A DNA stretch of 64,000 bases. Origin: an uncultured Christensenellaceae bacterium. GTDB taxonomy: Bacteria; Bacillota; Clostridia; Christensenellales; Borkfalkiaceae. Each line of letters begins with the position of its first letter. The stretch's first letter is position 1. Position numbers and translations under genes: made by a program. The stretch spans positions 27,636 through 91,635 of the forward strand of contig CAJUKK010000009.1 of the NCBI GenBank assembly GCA_910586985.1, given 5' to 3'. The notes beneath the pieces were generated by a model that saw nothing but the letters and a program-made list of their open reading frames with translations, was not told where the DNA came from and ran no database searches. Below are positions 15,973-24,698 of this stretch, in pieces.

Positions 15973-17688
15973 ATGCTTTTTTACGATTTCGAAGTGTTCA
16001 AATATGACTGGTTGGTTGTCGTTCTCGATATGCAGAACCGAAAGGAACATGTCATCGTGAACGATGCGGAAGCACTGGAAGCGTTATACGAAGCGAACAA
16101 AAACGAAATTTGGGCAGGCTTCAACAATCGGCATTATGACCAGTACATCTTGAAAGGCATCCTTTGCGGTTTCGACCCGAAGAAAATCAATAACTTCATC
16201 ATCAAGAAGGATCAGCCTGGTTGGAAGTATTCTTCGATGCTCGGCAAAGTTCCCCTTCTGAACTACGATGTGATGTTGAACACCGACAGGGGTCTGAAAG
16301 CCTTTGAAGGGTTTATGGGACACAGCATCAAGGAATCCGATGTTCCGTTCGAAATAGACAGAAAACTGACGGAAGCGGAAATCAAAGATGTGGTGGACTA
16401 CTGCCGAAACGATGTGCAGGAAACGATTGAAATTTTCCTTCAACGCATTGACGAATTCAACACCATGATGTATTTCATCAAGCATTTCAATCTGCCCATA
16501 ACTTCGATCAGCAAAACCAAAGCGCAACTTGCAGCGGAAATTCTCGGCGGAAACCGCAAAGGGGAAACCTTCGATGACGAATTCGAATTCCCTTTGGTGG
16601 ACTGCCTGGAACTGAAAAAATACAGGTACATTGCGGATTGGTACAAGAACCCCGAAAATCATGACTACAAGAAAAAGCAGGACGAAGTGATTGTTGCCGG
16701 TGTTCCGCACACCTTTTCGTGGGGCGGTGGTCACGGTGCAATTCCAAAGTGCCATCGGAAGGGCATATTCTTGATTGTTGATGTCACTGCCTATTATCCC
16801 AGTCAACAGAAACAATTTCATTTCGGTTACAGGGTAATGGATAAACCTGAAAACTTCGAATTCATCCACGACAGCAACATCGAATTCAAGCGGAAGGGTG
16901 ACAAGAAGGCAAGATTGCCGTTCAAGATTATGGACAACGCCATTTCGGGGCAGATGAAACAGAAAGGTTCTGCGTTATATGACCCGATGTCGAACAACGC
17001 CATCTGCATCAACGGTCAGATGATGTTGCTTGACTTGGTTGAACATATCGAACCGTACAGCGCAACAATCCGCCTGATACAGAACAACACGGACGGTCTG
17101 ATCTACGAACTTTTGGACTATGAAAACGATTTTGACATCCTTGACGGCATAGTTGCCGAATGGGAAAAGCGGACTGGAATGAAGATGGATTTCGACACAT
17201 ACTTCGGGGAAATCTTCCAAAAGGATGTGAACAACTATCTGATTGTTGACCGTGAAACTGGGGCGATTAAGTGCAAAGGTGCGTATGTCAAGAAGTTGTC
17301 TGCGCTCGATTATGATTTGCCGATTGTCAACAAGGCGTTGGTGAACTACATGATGAACGGCGTTCCGGTGCAACAGACCATCGAACAGTGTGACGAATTG
17401 AAGGAATTTCAACTTGTCAGCAAAATTTCAAACAAATACAGGTGCATTCTGCACGGTGACAGAGAAATCAAGGAAAAGTGTGTCCGCATCTTCGCTTCGA
17501 AGAAGGAAACCGATCCTGGCGTGTTCAAAGTCAGCATTCGCAGGGGCAAACCTGAAAAAATTGCAAACAGTCCCGAACATTGCTTCTTCTTCAATGAAAG
17601 CGTGAATGGGGTTAAATGCCCCACAGACCTGAACAAACAATGGTATGTGGATTTGGCAGAAAAAAGACTAAAAGACTTTGGAGTGTAA
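15973..17688 (+). CDS. Family B-type phage DNA polymerase
   Basis: A 571-residue polymerase for phage replication. The N-terminus has the 3'-5' exonuclease start FYDFEVF with a later VVDYCRNDV (exonuclease III-like motif). Polymerase motif A is IVDVTAYYPSQQ near residue 280, motif B includes NNAICINGQMM, and motif C is NTDGLIY in place of the classical DTDS. The protein is shorter than cellular family B enzymes but similar to those in Firmicutes phage modules with DUF669 and VRR-NUC. Ribosome site AAAGGAAGGTG. Confidence 0.8.
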   Translation: MLFYDFEVFKYDWLVVVLDMQNRKEHVIVNDAEALEALYEANKNEIWAGFNNRHYDQYILKGILCGFDPKKINNFIIKKDQPGWKYSSMLGKVPLLNYDVMLNTDRGLKAFEGFMGHSIKESDVPFEIDRKLTEAEIKDVVDYCRNDVQETIEIFLQRIDEFNTMMYFIKHFNLPITSISKTKAQLAAEILGGNRKGETFDDEFEFPLVDCLELKKYRYIADWYKNPENHDYKKKQDEVIVAGVPHTFSWGGGHGAIPKCHRKGIFLIVDVTAYYPSQQKQFHFGYRVMDKPENFEFIHDSNIEFKRKGDKKARLPFKIMDNAISGQMKQKGSALYDPMSNNAICINGQMMLLDLVEHIEPYSATIRLIQNNTDGLIYELLDYENDFDILDGIVAEWEKRTGMKMDFDTYFGEIFQKDVNNYLIVDRETGAIKCKGAYVKKLSALDYDLPIVNKALVNYMMNGVPVQQTIEQCDELKEFQLVSKISNKYRCILHGDREIKEKCVRIFASKKETDPGVFKVSIRRGKPEKIANSPEHCFFFNESVNGVKCPTDLNKQWYVDLAEKRLKDFGV

Positions 17689-17694
17689 AAGGAC

Positions 17695-18150
17695 ATGGAA
17701 AAATTACGAATCGATTACAGAAACGAATCGGGGGGCGAATGCTTCATGGAATTGAACTGTGCGGTGTTCTTTCCCTGTACCAAAAGGGATGCGAAGATTG
17801 TGTTTCCGTTGGCGGTCAAAAATTGCACTTCCGAAACTATTCACGAATTGAAACAACACTTTGTGAATGCAAAGGAATTGTGCGAAGAAGCCTTGAAAAC
17901 CTATTCCAAAAAGCATGCGGAATCTTCACAGAAGGCATCCGAAACCCTGGAACTTATTGCGACAGGGAAACACCCTTCGGGGGTAAAAGTAACGGCAGAA
18001 GAACTTTCGACAGCAAGGAACGATCTGATGTGGCAGAAAGCGCAGAGCAGGGAAAGCCTTGACGAAGTGAAGCGCAACCGCCGTTTGATTTCAAAGTACG
18101 CTGAAAATATTGAACTTTTAGAACAATACTTGGCGAAACAAGGGGTGTGA
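17695..18150 (+). CDS. Hypothetical replication-module protein
   Basis: A 151-residue soluble protein, mostly helical in the C-terminal two thirds (SETIHELKQHFVNAKELCEE and onwards), with three cysteines in the first third. No motif recognised. It lies between polymerase and primase-helicase with the same spacing and codon use. Its stop touches the GTG/ATG start region of the next gene. Confidence 0.6.
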   Translation: MEKLRIDYRNESGGECFMELNCAVFFPCTKRDAKIVFPLAVKNCTSETIHELKQHFVNAKELCEEALKTYSKKHAESSQKASETLELIATGKHPSGVKVTAEELSTARNDLMWQKAQSRESLDEVKRNRRLISKYAENIELLEQYLAKQGV

Positions 18151-18152
18151 CC

Positions 18153-20060
18153 ATGTTTTTCAAGGGATATGTGAAAACAAAAAACAAGAAGTGCGTGGAA
18201 ACCTTCAAAGGTCGGACGGATTTCAAAACCTACGATGAAGTGAAGGGATTGGACGAATTCGCAGGCATTCTTGCTTCGGATGCAATCTTGGTCGATGTTG
18301 ACGATATGGAACAATCAAACCTATTGCTTGACATCTGCGAAGGTGAAAACATCCGCTGCAAAGTCCTTCAAAGCCGTTCAGGGATGCATTTCCTGTTCAA
18401 GAACAGCAAGGTTGACAAGTGCTACACCAAAACCAAACTGTCCTGCGGTCTGATTGCAGACATCAAATCGGGGTTCAAAAACTGCTATGAAGTTTTGAAA
18501 ATCGAAGGCAGGGAAAGGGAAGTTTTGTACGACATTTTTGAAGATGAAGAATATCAAGAAGTGCCGAAGTGGTTGTTCCCCATAAAATGCAACACAGAAT
18601 TCCTTGACATGAAGGCAGGTGAAGGGCGGAATCAGTCACTGTTCAACTACATACTGACATTACAGGCTAACGATTACAGCGTGGAAGAAGCAAGGGAAAC
18701 CATCAGGATCATCAACAAATACATTCTGAAAGACCCTTTGTCGGAAAGCGAATTGGATGTGATATTGCGTGACAGCGCATTCCACAAACCGATTTTCTTC
18801 AAGGGACAAACCTTCCTTCACGACAAATTTGCAACCTACATCAAGAACAACAACCGCATCATCAAAATCAATGGGCAGTTGTATGTGTACAAAGACGGCA
18901 TCTATGTCAGCGGACAGGACGAATTGGAATCCATAATGATTCAGCACATCCCCAGTCTGTCAAGGGCAAAAAGGTCGGAAGTCCTGGCGTACTTGCAAAT
19001 TTTGATAATGGAAAACACCGAACCGGCGAAACCGAATTTGATTGCCTTCCGCAACGGCGTTTACAACATCGACACAGGGGAACTTCGGGCATTCAGTCCC
19101 GAAATCGTTCTGACGAACCGCATCCCCTGGGACTTCAATGAAAGCGCATATTCGGAACTGGCGGACAAAACGCTTGACAAGATTGCTTGCCACGACACGC
19201 AAATCAGAACGATTCTGAATGAATGCATCGGGTCTTGCTTCTACCGCTCGAACACACTTGGCGGTGGCAAAGCCTTCATTCTGACAGGTGAAGGTGCGAA
19301 CGGCAAATCCACCTTCCTGACGATGATTCAAAACATCCTGGGCGAAGAAAACATTTCTTCCCTTGACTTGAAGGAATTGGATGCGAAGTTCCAAAACGCA
19401 GAACTGTTCGGCAAGTTGGCGAACATCGGTGACGATATTTCGGACGAATTCATTGTGAACGCATCGGTGTTCAAGAAACTGGTCACCGGCAACAGAATTC
19501 AGGTGCAGCGCAAAGGGGAAAGACCGTTCGAATTCAACAACCACGCAAAGATGCTTTTTTCGGCAAACAACATCCCCAGGATAAAGGACAAGACAGGTGC
19601 GGTTCTTCGCAGATTGCTGATTGTTCCGTTCGATGCACGGTTTTCGGCGGATGATCCTGACTACGATTCTGCAATCACTTATAAGTTGCAGGCGCAGGAA
19701 GTCATGGAATACCTGATTCAGTTGGGGTTGAAGTCCTTGAAGGAAGTCATCAAACGCCAGGCGTTCACCGAATCCGAAAAGGTCAAGGTCGAAGTTGCCG
19801 AATACGAAGAAATGAACAACCCTGTCAAAGCCTTCCTGAACCAGTGCGAAGAAAACGGCATCCAAATCCTGAACGAAAGTGTGGGTGTGGTATTCGAAAA
19901 ATATTCCGCATTCTGCACGGTGAACGGCTATCAAGCAGTGTCACAGATGGAATGTACAAAGCAAATCAAGCGTTTGCGTGGGTATGACACCGCACAAATC
20001 AGGGTCGGAAAAAACCGTCACAGGGTTTATGTGGAAGCGCAGAAGGATGGCGAAGAATAA
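18153..20060 (+). CDS. D5/P4-family primase-helicase
   Basis: A 635-residue replication protein. The N-terminal half resembles a primase-like domain. It is followed by a D5_N-like helical region and a superfamily 3 helicase: Walker A LTGEGANGKSTFLTMI near residue 380, Walker B region LANIGDDISDEFI, sensor 1 AKMLFSANNIP and the Arg-finger segment AVLRRLLIVPF. It would open and prime the phage origin. ATG at 18153 follows AAGGGGTGTGACC; a GTG six bases earlier is possible. Confidence 0.85.
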   Translation: MFFKGYVKTKNKKCVETFKGRTDFKTYDEVKGLDEFAGILASDAILVDVDDMEQSNLLLDICEGENIRCKVLQSRSGMHFLFKNSKVDKCYTKTKLSCGLIADIKSGFKNCYEVLKIEGREREVLYDIFEDEEYQEVPKWLFPIKCNTEFLDMKAGEGRNQSLFNYILTLQANDYSVEEARETIRIINKYILKDPLSESELDVILRDSAFHKPIFFKGQTFLHDKFATYIKNNNRIIKINGQLYVYKDGIYVSGQDELESIMIQHIPSLSRAKRSEVLAYLQILIMENTEPAKPNLIAFRNGVYNIDTGELRAFSPEIVLTNRIPWDFNESAYSELADKTLDKIACHDTQIRTILNECIGSCFYRSNTLGGGKAFILTGEGANGKSTFLTMIQNILGEENISSLDLKELDAKFQNAELFGKLANIGDDISDEFIVNASVFKKLVTGNRIQVQRKGERPFEFNNHAKMLFSANNIPRIKDKTGAVLRRLLIVPFDARFSADDPDYDSAITYKLQAQEVMEYLIQLGLKSLKEVIKRQAFTESEKVKVEVAEYEEMNNPVKAFLNQCEENGIQILNESVGVVFEKYSAFCTVNGYQAVSQMECTKQIKRLRGYDTAQIRVGKNRHRVYVEAQKDGEE

Positions 20061-20251
20061 CGAAATACAGCCTTTATTGCATCCGTGAATGTCCTATCGG
20101 GAAACTGAAATCGGATGAATTTTTGAAGGTGAACAACAGTGGGATTGATGCTGCCATTGACATGCAATTCTTTGTTGACAAGTGTGTCATGGCAGGATGC
20201 ACCCATGAACAGGAACGCCAGGAATACGACAAGAAAGGCGGTGACGGATAA
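20057..20251 (+). CDS. Small Cys-containing phage protein with an apparently non-standard start
   Basis: This frame (about 64 residues, with YCIRECPIG and CVMAGCTHEQE) is open from a TGA near 19983 to 20251 but contains no ATG, GTG or TTG before the cysteine motifs. The best-placed start is ATA at 20057, six bases after AAGGATGG. The frame overlaps the primase end by 4 bases and ends TAATG, coupling to the next gene. Four cysteines in two pairs suggest metal binding. It is listed because spacing and composition fit a real gene; the start is uncertain. Confidence 0.4.
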   Translation: MTKYSLYCIRECPIGKLKSDEFLKVNNSGIDAAIDMQFFVDKCVMAGCTHEQERQEYDKKGGDG

Positions 20252-20490
20252 TGGGAAACGGAAACCGCAAAGCACAATACAAGCGCAGGAAAGAACGCTT
20301 GAAAAGCAGACCGCCGAAGCAGAAGGAAAAGTTTCAGTTGATAGACGGCAACTTGACCTTCTATCCGGTGGCGGAATGCAGACCACACAACGGATATTTG
20401 ACCGAAGGTCTGATTGAAACCCACAGGTGCAGACAACGAAAATGCCCAGGGTTGAAACCATTGAAAAAGGACGGTGATCACAATGGATAG
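20251..20490 (+). CDS. Small basic phage protein
   Basis: A 79-residue, strongly basic protein (RKAQYKRRKERLKSRPPKQK near the N-terminus) with two C-terminal cysteines. It is likely to bind nucleic acid. It shares the TAATG overlap with the preceding small frame and overlaps the next gene by 8 bases. No family recognised. Confidence 0.55.
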   Translation: MGNGNRKAQYKRRKERLKSRPPKQKEKFQLIDGNLTFYPVAECRPHNGYLTEGLIETHRCRQRKCPGLKPLKKDGDHNG

Positions 20491-20713
20491 AGAAAAAGAA
20501 AACGCCCTTCGAATGCTTGACGGATGCATCTGTCGGTTAAGTGTGACGGACGAAAAGGAAGAAGCCTTCCGAATGTACTATTCCATGACGGTGTGGGCAG
20601 GGCAGATTTTGAATCATACGCTTCACCGCATCGAAGAACAGAACAAGCAGAAGGAACAAGACGAAGAAGGGGGTGAAGTGCATGTGCGAAGAACAAAACG
20701 CAAAAGACATTAA
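20483..20713 (+). CDS. Small hypothetical phage protein
   Basis: A 76-residue helical protein starting at ATG behind AAAAAGGACGGTG. Charged C-terminal half (EEQNKQKEQDEEGGEV), then a basic end. The frame overlaps the following gene by about 30 bases. Function unknown. Confidence 0.55.
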   Translation: MDREKENALRMLDGCICRLSVTDEKEEAFRMYYSMTVWAGQILNHTLHRIEEQNKQKEQDEEGGEVHVRRTKRKRH

Positions 20714-21002
20714 AGTCAAGGAAGATGACCGTGACCCCTTGAAGGAAGGTGTGCGGAAATTGGGTGACACAATTCAGTTGCTTATAAATGCAATCAAGCC
20801 TATTGCGGACATCATGCAGATGGCGTTCAAAACGCTTGCAGAGCAGAAAGAAAAAGCACTTGCCAGTTGCAGCAAAAGGGTCAGACACCTTGCCCTGCAC
20901 GGTAGAACGGAAAGGGTCAGGAAGAAAAACTGGAAGCGTGTTTGGAAGGAATATATCAAGGGGGTGCGCCATGCCGAAAGATTGGTCGGGGAATCAAAAT
21001 AG
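20682..21002 (+). CDS. Small hypothetical phage protein
   Basis: A 106-residue protein. The middle is a hydrophobic-helical segment (LGDTIQLLINAIKPIADIMQMAFKTL split by charged turns), and the end is very basic. The start at 20682 is better spaced from GAAGGGGG than the GTG at 20673. It overlaps the adenine methyltransferase start by 32 bases. Confidence 0.5.
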   Translation: MCEEQNAKDIKVKEDDRDPLKEGVRKLGDTIQLLINAIKPIADIMQMAFKTLAEQKEKALASCSKRVRHLALHGRTERVRKKNWKRVWKEYIKGVRHAERLVGESK

Positions 21003-21483
21003 CATCTACAAGACATTAGGTGCATCGAACCACACCGAAGGGGAAAGGCAATCGGATGACTACTATGCAACCGAACCGAAGGCAGCGGAACTTCTGCTTG
21101 AACAGGAAGATTTCCACCACACGATTTGGGAATGCGCCTGCGGTGAAGGGCATCTTGCAAAGGTATTCGAAGCGCACGGTCACGAAGTCATTGCAACCGA
21201 TCTGATATATCGGGGATATGGTGACCCTGAACCGCTTGATTTCCTGAAAGACACACTGGACGATTTCGAAGGGGACATCATCACAAATCCGCCCTATAAG
21301 TACGCACAGGAATTCGTGCAGAAGGCGTTGGAAAGCGTAAAGGTCGGAAGGAAGGTTGCAATGTTCCTGAAACTGCAATTCCTGGAAGGGAAAGCAAGGA
21401 AAGAACTATTCCAAAAGACCCCCCCCCCGAATCGTTTATGTTTCAAGTTCAAGACTGCTGTGTGCTATGAACGGCGAATTTGA
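20971..21483 (+). pseudogene. Phage adenine-N6 methyltransferase, frameshifted at a C10 tract
   Basis: The N-terminal part has WECACGEGHLAKVFEAHGHEV (SAM motif) and IITNPPYKYAQEF (catalytic NPPY), so it is an adenine methyltransferase of the short phage type. After ten C (21419-21428) the frame leaves the conserved end and stops at 21483. With nine C it would continue as RIVYVSSSRLLCAMNGEFDK and AYAWFVWVKGF to a natural stop at 21571 (about 199 residues), matching the family's usual end. The gene is therefore off or damaged as written, by exactly one base in a slippage-prone tract. Confidence 0.8.
21419..21428. repeat. C10 tract in the adenine methyltransferase gene
   Basis: Ten consecutive C. 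C9 restores the full-length reading frame to 21571; C10 gives a stop 55 bases downstream. It is the only disturbance needed to explain the truncated frame. Confidence 0.9.
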
Positions 21484-21593
21484 CAAAATCACTTCCAGTG
21501 CCGTTGCCTATGCCTGGTTTGTATGGGTGAAGGGGTTCACTGGGGACACCACAATCAAGTGGATAAATTAAAAAATAAGGAAGGTACACGATT

Positions 21594-21893
21594 ATGAATA
21601 TACCACAAACAATCAAAATCGGTGGCAAGGTCTATCGGGTAGAAATCACCGATAACCTGACACTGGGCAAAGCGAATGTTTCCGCTGAAATTGAATACAT
21701 GGAATTGGTCATTCGCATCCACCCCAGTGCAAGGGGGAAGATGGAAGCAGACTTTTGGCACGAAGTAGTTCACGGAATCCTTGACCATCTCGGATATAGC
21801 CGACACAACGAAAAGAAGGTGGACGAATTGGCAAATGCCTTTTACATGGTCATCAGGGACAACCCGAAGATATTCGGGAAGTCGGAACAGTAG
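21594..21893 (+). CDS. Small HExxH metallopeptidase-like phage protein
   Basis: A 99-residue protein with the zinc-binding motif FWHEVVHGILDHLGY near residue 60 and a downstream acidic residue in KKVDELANAFY. Small zincin-like proteins of this type occur at the end of phage early modules. Substrate and role are unknown, and with a single small domain it may be structural rather than proteolytic. It is the last gene before the right inverted repeat. Confidence 0.65.
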   Translation: MNIPQTIKIGGKVYRVEITDNLTLGKANVSAEIEYMELVIRIHPSARGKMEADFWHEVVHGILDHLGYSRHNEKKVDELANAFYMVIRDNPKIFGKSEQ

Positions 21894-21917
21894 TGGCAGA
21901 AGGGGCAAAACGGCGTT

Positions 21918-22168
21918 TGTCACACTGTCACTTGTCACAGGTGTTCTTTTGCTTGAAAAATAGGTTTTTAAGAAAAAAAAATCACAGATGACTTTTCTAT
22001 ATACCGCAAAAATAAAAGAATATAGAAAATATCTGTGACAAGTGACAAAGTGACAAAATAAAAAGAGAACCCCAGGAACTGCAATTCCCAGGGTTCAAGG
22101 TTGAAAACCAAATCAAAATAAAAAGCGGTCAACTTCAAATCTTGAATGGTCTATTCTATTATAGCACC
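21918..22168. repeat. 251-bp perfect inverted repeat, right copy (IR-R)
   Basis: Exact reverse complement of 5205-5455 over all 251 bases. From left to right: three TGTCAC-type repeats, an AT-rich core with TTTTGCTTGAAAAATAGG, three GTGACA-type repeats, a hairpin whose T-rich tail faces left, and at the outer end a rightward promoter-like sequence (TTCAAA 22134-22139, TATTAT 22157-22162). It thus presents an outward promoter toward the late genes and an inward-facing terminator, mirroring the left copy. Confidence 0.95.
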
Positions 22169-22202
22169 GTATGAAGATTTGAACTTGACAAATTAAAATC
22201 AC

Positions 22203-22347
22203 GGTAACAGGTAACAGGTAACAGGTAACAGATGTCTTTTTGCTTGAAAAATAGGAATAAAAAATATTTTACTTTATATACAAAATTATTTTTTCGCCTA
22301 TAAAAAGAGAATAAGAAAATTATGTGTTACTTGTTACTTGTGTTACT
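22203..22347. repeat. Iteron-type element related to the core of the inverted repeats
   Basis: Four direct repeats of GGTAACA (22203-22230) and three TGTTACT-type inverted copies (about 22325-22347) flank an AT-rich core. The core shares TTTTGCTTGAAAAATAGG, TATATAC and GAA(T)AAGAAAAT stretches with the two 251-bp repeats, where the arms are TGTCAC/GTGACA instead. It is therefore a diverged third copy of the same symmetrical element. A single further GTAACAGGTA lies at 28031 before the scaffold gene. An origin, a late-regulator binding array or a recombination site are all possible. Confidence 0.7.
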
Positions 22348-22375
22348 CATCGCAAACAGAAAAGGAATACGAAAA

Positions 22376-22795
22376 ATGACAGCGAAAGAATTTTTGAATC
22401 AGGCGTATTGCCTGAATAAACTGATACAGAGCCATCAAAGGGAACTTTCGGAACTTGAAGAAATGGGGGCGGTTATATCGTCATCGAATTTTTCAGGAAT
22501 GCCGTCAGGAAGCAGGAACACCGAAGCACCGTTTGTTCGGCAGGTTGAAAAGAAAGTTGATCTTGAACTGCAAATCAAAAAAGAAATTGAAAACCTGATT
22601 GATTTGAAGAAAAAGATTCACGATGCCATTGATGCCGTGCGTGACCCGAACCAAAGACTTGTTCTACGGTATAGGTACATAGAATTTTTCCCCTGGGTGA
22701 AGATAATTGCCGAAATGAATGACATGTTCTATTCGGAACGGCAGACATACAGATTCCATTCGGAAGGTTTGAAACAGATTGTTGTGCCGGTGTAA
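22376..22795 (+). CDS. DUF1492 family late regulator (sigma-70 region 4-like)
   Basis: A 139-residue protein with the DUF1492 layout: MTAKEFLNQAYCLNKLIQSH at the start, a Ser/Gly linker with MPSGSRN, a helical middle and a C-terminal HTH-like segment (RYIEFFPWVKIIAEMNDMFYSERQTYRFHSEGL). Such proteins sit just before the terminase genes and are thought to switch on late transcription. The upstream extension from 22322 overlaps the repeat element and is rejected. It is directly downstream of the iteron array, which it may bind. Confidence 0.75.
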   Translation: MTAKEFLNQAYCLNKLIQSHQRELSELEEMGAVISSSNFSGMPSGSRNTEAPFVRQVEKKVDLELQIKKEIENLIDLKKKIHDAIDAVRDPNQRLVLRYRYIEFFPWVKIIAEMNDMFYSERQTYRFHSEGLKQIVVPV

Positions 22796-22849
22796 AAAAG
22801 ACGGCAGTGCATGGCAGTAAATATATGTTATAATGTTATCGTCAAACAA

Positions 22850-22948
22850 TGCGCTTGATCGAAAGAAATTTCAATCAGGCGTTTTTGTATGGCGCACGAA
22901 CGGCAGACAGATTGTGTTTCCATTCTTCTTTGGCAATCTGTTCTGTCG
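22850..22948 (+). ncRNA. Structured leader before the terminase genes
   Basis: A TATAAT box (22829-22834) precedes a hairpin GCGCTTGAT/ATCAGGCG (22850-22881) with a T5 tail (terminator-like). A second long imperfect hairpin follows (about 22901-22914 with 22934-22948). The region may be an attenuator, a small RNA or part of the packaging start site next to terS. No frame is open. Confidence 0.4.
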
Positions 22949-22978
22949 TTTAGTCTTTGAAAAGGAAGGTGATGTCTT

Positions 22979-23425
22979 GTGACAGACAAACAGCGCAAAT
23001 TTGCGGACGAATATCTGATTGACTGCAATGCTACAAGGGCATACAAGGCAGCCTATCCGCATGTGAAGAATGACCAGGTTGCAAAGGTCAATGGGTCAAG
23101 ATTGCTGACAAATGCTAACCTGAAAGCCTATATTGATGAACGCCTTGACGAAATCAGTTCGGAAAAGATTGCCGATGCAGCGGAAGTGATGAAATACCTG
23201 ACTTCTGTCCTGCGTGGGGAAAGCACCGCTGAAATAGTCGTGGTCGAAGGTGTGGGTGACGGAATGTCCGAAGCACGGTCAATGACCAAAAAGCCTGACG
23301 AAACGCAAAGATTGAAGGCAGCGGAACTTTTGGGCAAGCGATATGGTCTATTCAAAGAGAATGTGAAACTGGAAGGCGCAGTTCCGGTGATCATCAAAGA
23401 CGATATTCCCGAAACCGATGACTAA
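22979..23425 (+). CDS. terS: Terminase small subunit
   Basis: A 148-residue protein with the terminase_2 pattern: an N-terminal HTH (TDKQRKFADEYLIDCNATRAYKAAYP) recognises the packaging site, a central VNGSRLLTNANLKAYIDERL helix follows, and the C-terminus carries the oligomerisation region. Starts with GTG behind AAGGAAGGTG. It overlaps the large subunit by 8 bases. Confidence 0.88.
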   Translation: MTDKQRKFADEYLIDCNATRAYKAAYPHVKNDQVAKVNGSRLLTNANLKAYIDERLDEISSEKIADAAEVMKYLTSVLRGESTAEIVVVEGVGDGMSEARSMTKKPDETQRLKAAELLGKRYGLFKENVKLEGAVPVIIKDDIPETDD

Positions 23426-24683
23426 ACCGGCACAGAAGAAGTTCAACGAAGTTTCGATGCAGAAGGTTGTCGGTAAAGGGTACAACCGATATTGGCATTT
23501 CAAAGGCAGATACCGTGTTGTGAAAGGCAGTCGTGCATCGAAGAAGTCAAAGACCACTGCGCTTTGGTACATCAAAAGCATAATGCAATACCCCGAAGCG
23601 AACCTTCTTGTCGTTCGAAAGGTATTCAGAACGCTGAAAGACAGTTGCTTCACAGAACTGAAATGGGCAATTCACCGCTTGGGCGTGGATGCACAGTGGG
23701 ATGTGAAGGAATCACCCCTTGAAATGACATATCTGCCGACAGGTCAGAAAATCTTTTTCAGGGGACTGGATGACCCTTTGAAGGTCACATCAATCACGGT
23801 TGAAGTCGGTGTTCTTTGTTGGTTATGGGTCGAAGAAGCCTATGAAATCAGCAAGGAAGCCGATTTTGATATGCTTGACGAATCTATTCGTGGCGCAGTT
23901 CCCGAAGGATTATTCAAGCAAGCAACGCTGACATTCAACCCTTGGAATGAACACCACTGGTTGAAGAAAAGGTTCTTCGACAGAGCAGACGAAGAAGTGT
24001 TGGCGTTGACCACAAACTATCAGTGCAACGAATTCCTTGACGATTCAGACCGCAAGATGTTCGAAGCAATGAAGAAGAACAATCCCCGAAGATACCGTGT
24101 CGCAGGACTTGGTGACTGGGGAATTGTTGAAGGTCTGATCTATGAAAACTGGAAGGAAGAAGTGTTTGACATCCATTCCGAACAGTTCAGAAAAGACCAT
24201 CCAGGTTTGAAGTCGGGATTTGGTCTTGACTTCGGCTATACAAATGACCCTTCCGCAGCATTCATCGGGGGCGTTGATTTGGAACATCAACAAATCTTCA
24301 TTTGGGATGAAATGTACGAAAAGGGTCTATCTAACAAACGGATTTTTGAAGTCCTGCAATCCATGGGATATGTCAAAGACCATTTCACCGCAGATAGTGC
24401 AGAACCCAAATCAATAGACGAATTGAAGGGTTACGGTTTGAGAACCAAAGGGGCGGTCAAGGGCAAAGACAGCGTGATGAACGGCATTCAATGGATTCAG
24501 GACTTCGAAATCATAATTCATCCCAGGTGCGTGAACTTTATCACGGAAATTTCAAACTATACCTGGGCAACTGATAAGTTCGGCAATAAACTGAACGAAC
24601 CGATTGACGATTTCAACCACTTGATGGATGCTATGCGATACGGTTTGCAACAGTATATCAAGAAGAACGGTTGGATTTATTAA
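23418..24683 (+). CDS. terL: Terminase large subunit (PBSX type)
   Basis: A 421-residue packaging ATPase/nuclease. The Walker A-like GSRASKKSKTTALW lies near residue 45, the Walker B region LCWLWVEEAYEIS near 135, and the C-terminal RNase H-like nuclease contains GFGLDFGYTNDPSA and FTADSAEPKSIDEL. It cuts and pumps concatemeric DNA into procapsids. Length is normal for the family. Confidence 0.9.
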   Translation: MTKPAQKKFNEVSMQKVVGKGYNRYWHFKGRYRVVKGSRASKKSKTTALWYIKSIMQYPEANLLVVRKVFRTLKDSCFTELKWAIHRLGVDAQWDVKESPLEMTYLPTGQKIFFRGLDDPLKVTSITVEVGVLCWLWVEEAYEISKEADFDMLDESIRGAVPEGLFKQATLTFNPWNEHHWLKKRFFDRADEEVLALTTNYQCNEFLDDSDRKMFEAMKKNNPRRYRVAGLGDWGIVEGLIYENWKEEVFDIHSEQFRKDHPGLKSGFGLDFGYTNDPSAAFIGGVDLEHQQIFIWDEMYEKGLSNKRIFEVLQSMGYVKDHFTADSAEPKSIDELKGYGLRTKGAVKGKDSVMNGIQWIQDFEIIIHPRCVNFITEISNYTWATDKFGNKLNEPIDDFNHLMDAMRYGLQQYIKKNGWIY

Positions 24684-24698
24684 AAGGTAGGTGATTAA

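Noticed and set aside
22203..22230. GGTAACA direct repeats as a CRISPR or microsatellite
   Set aside because: Only 7-bp units without spacers, paired with inverted copies around a conserved core; better explained as protein-binding iterons.
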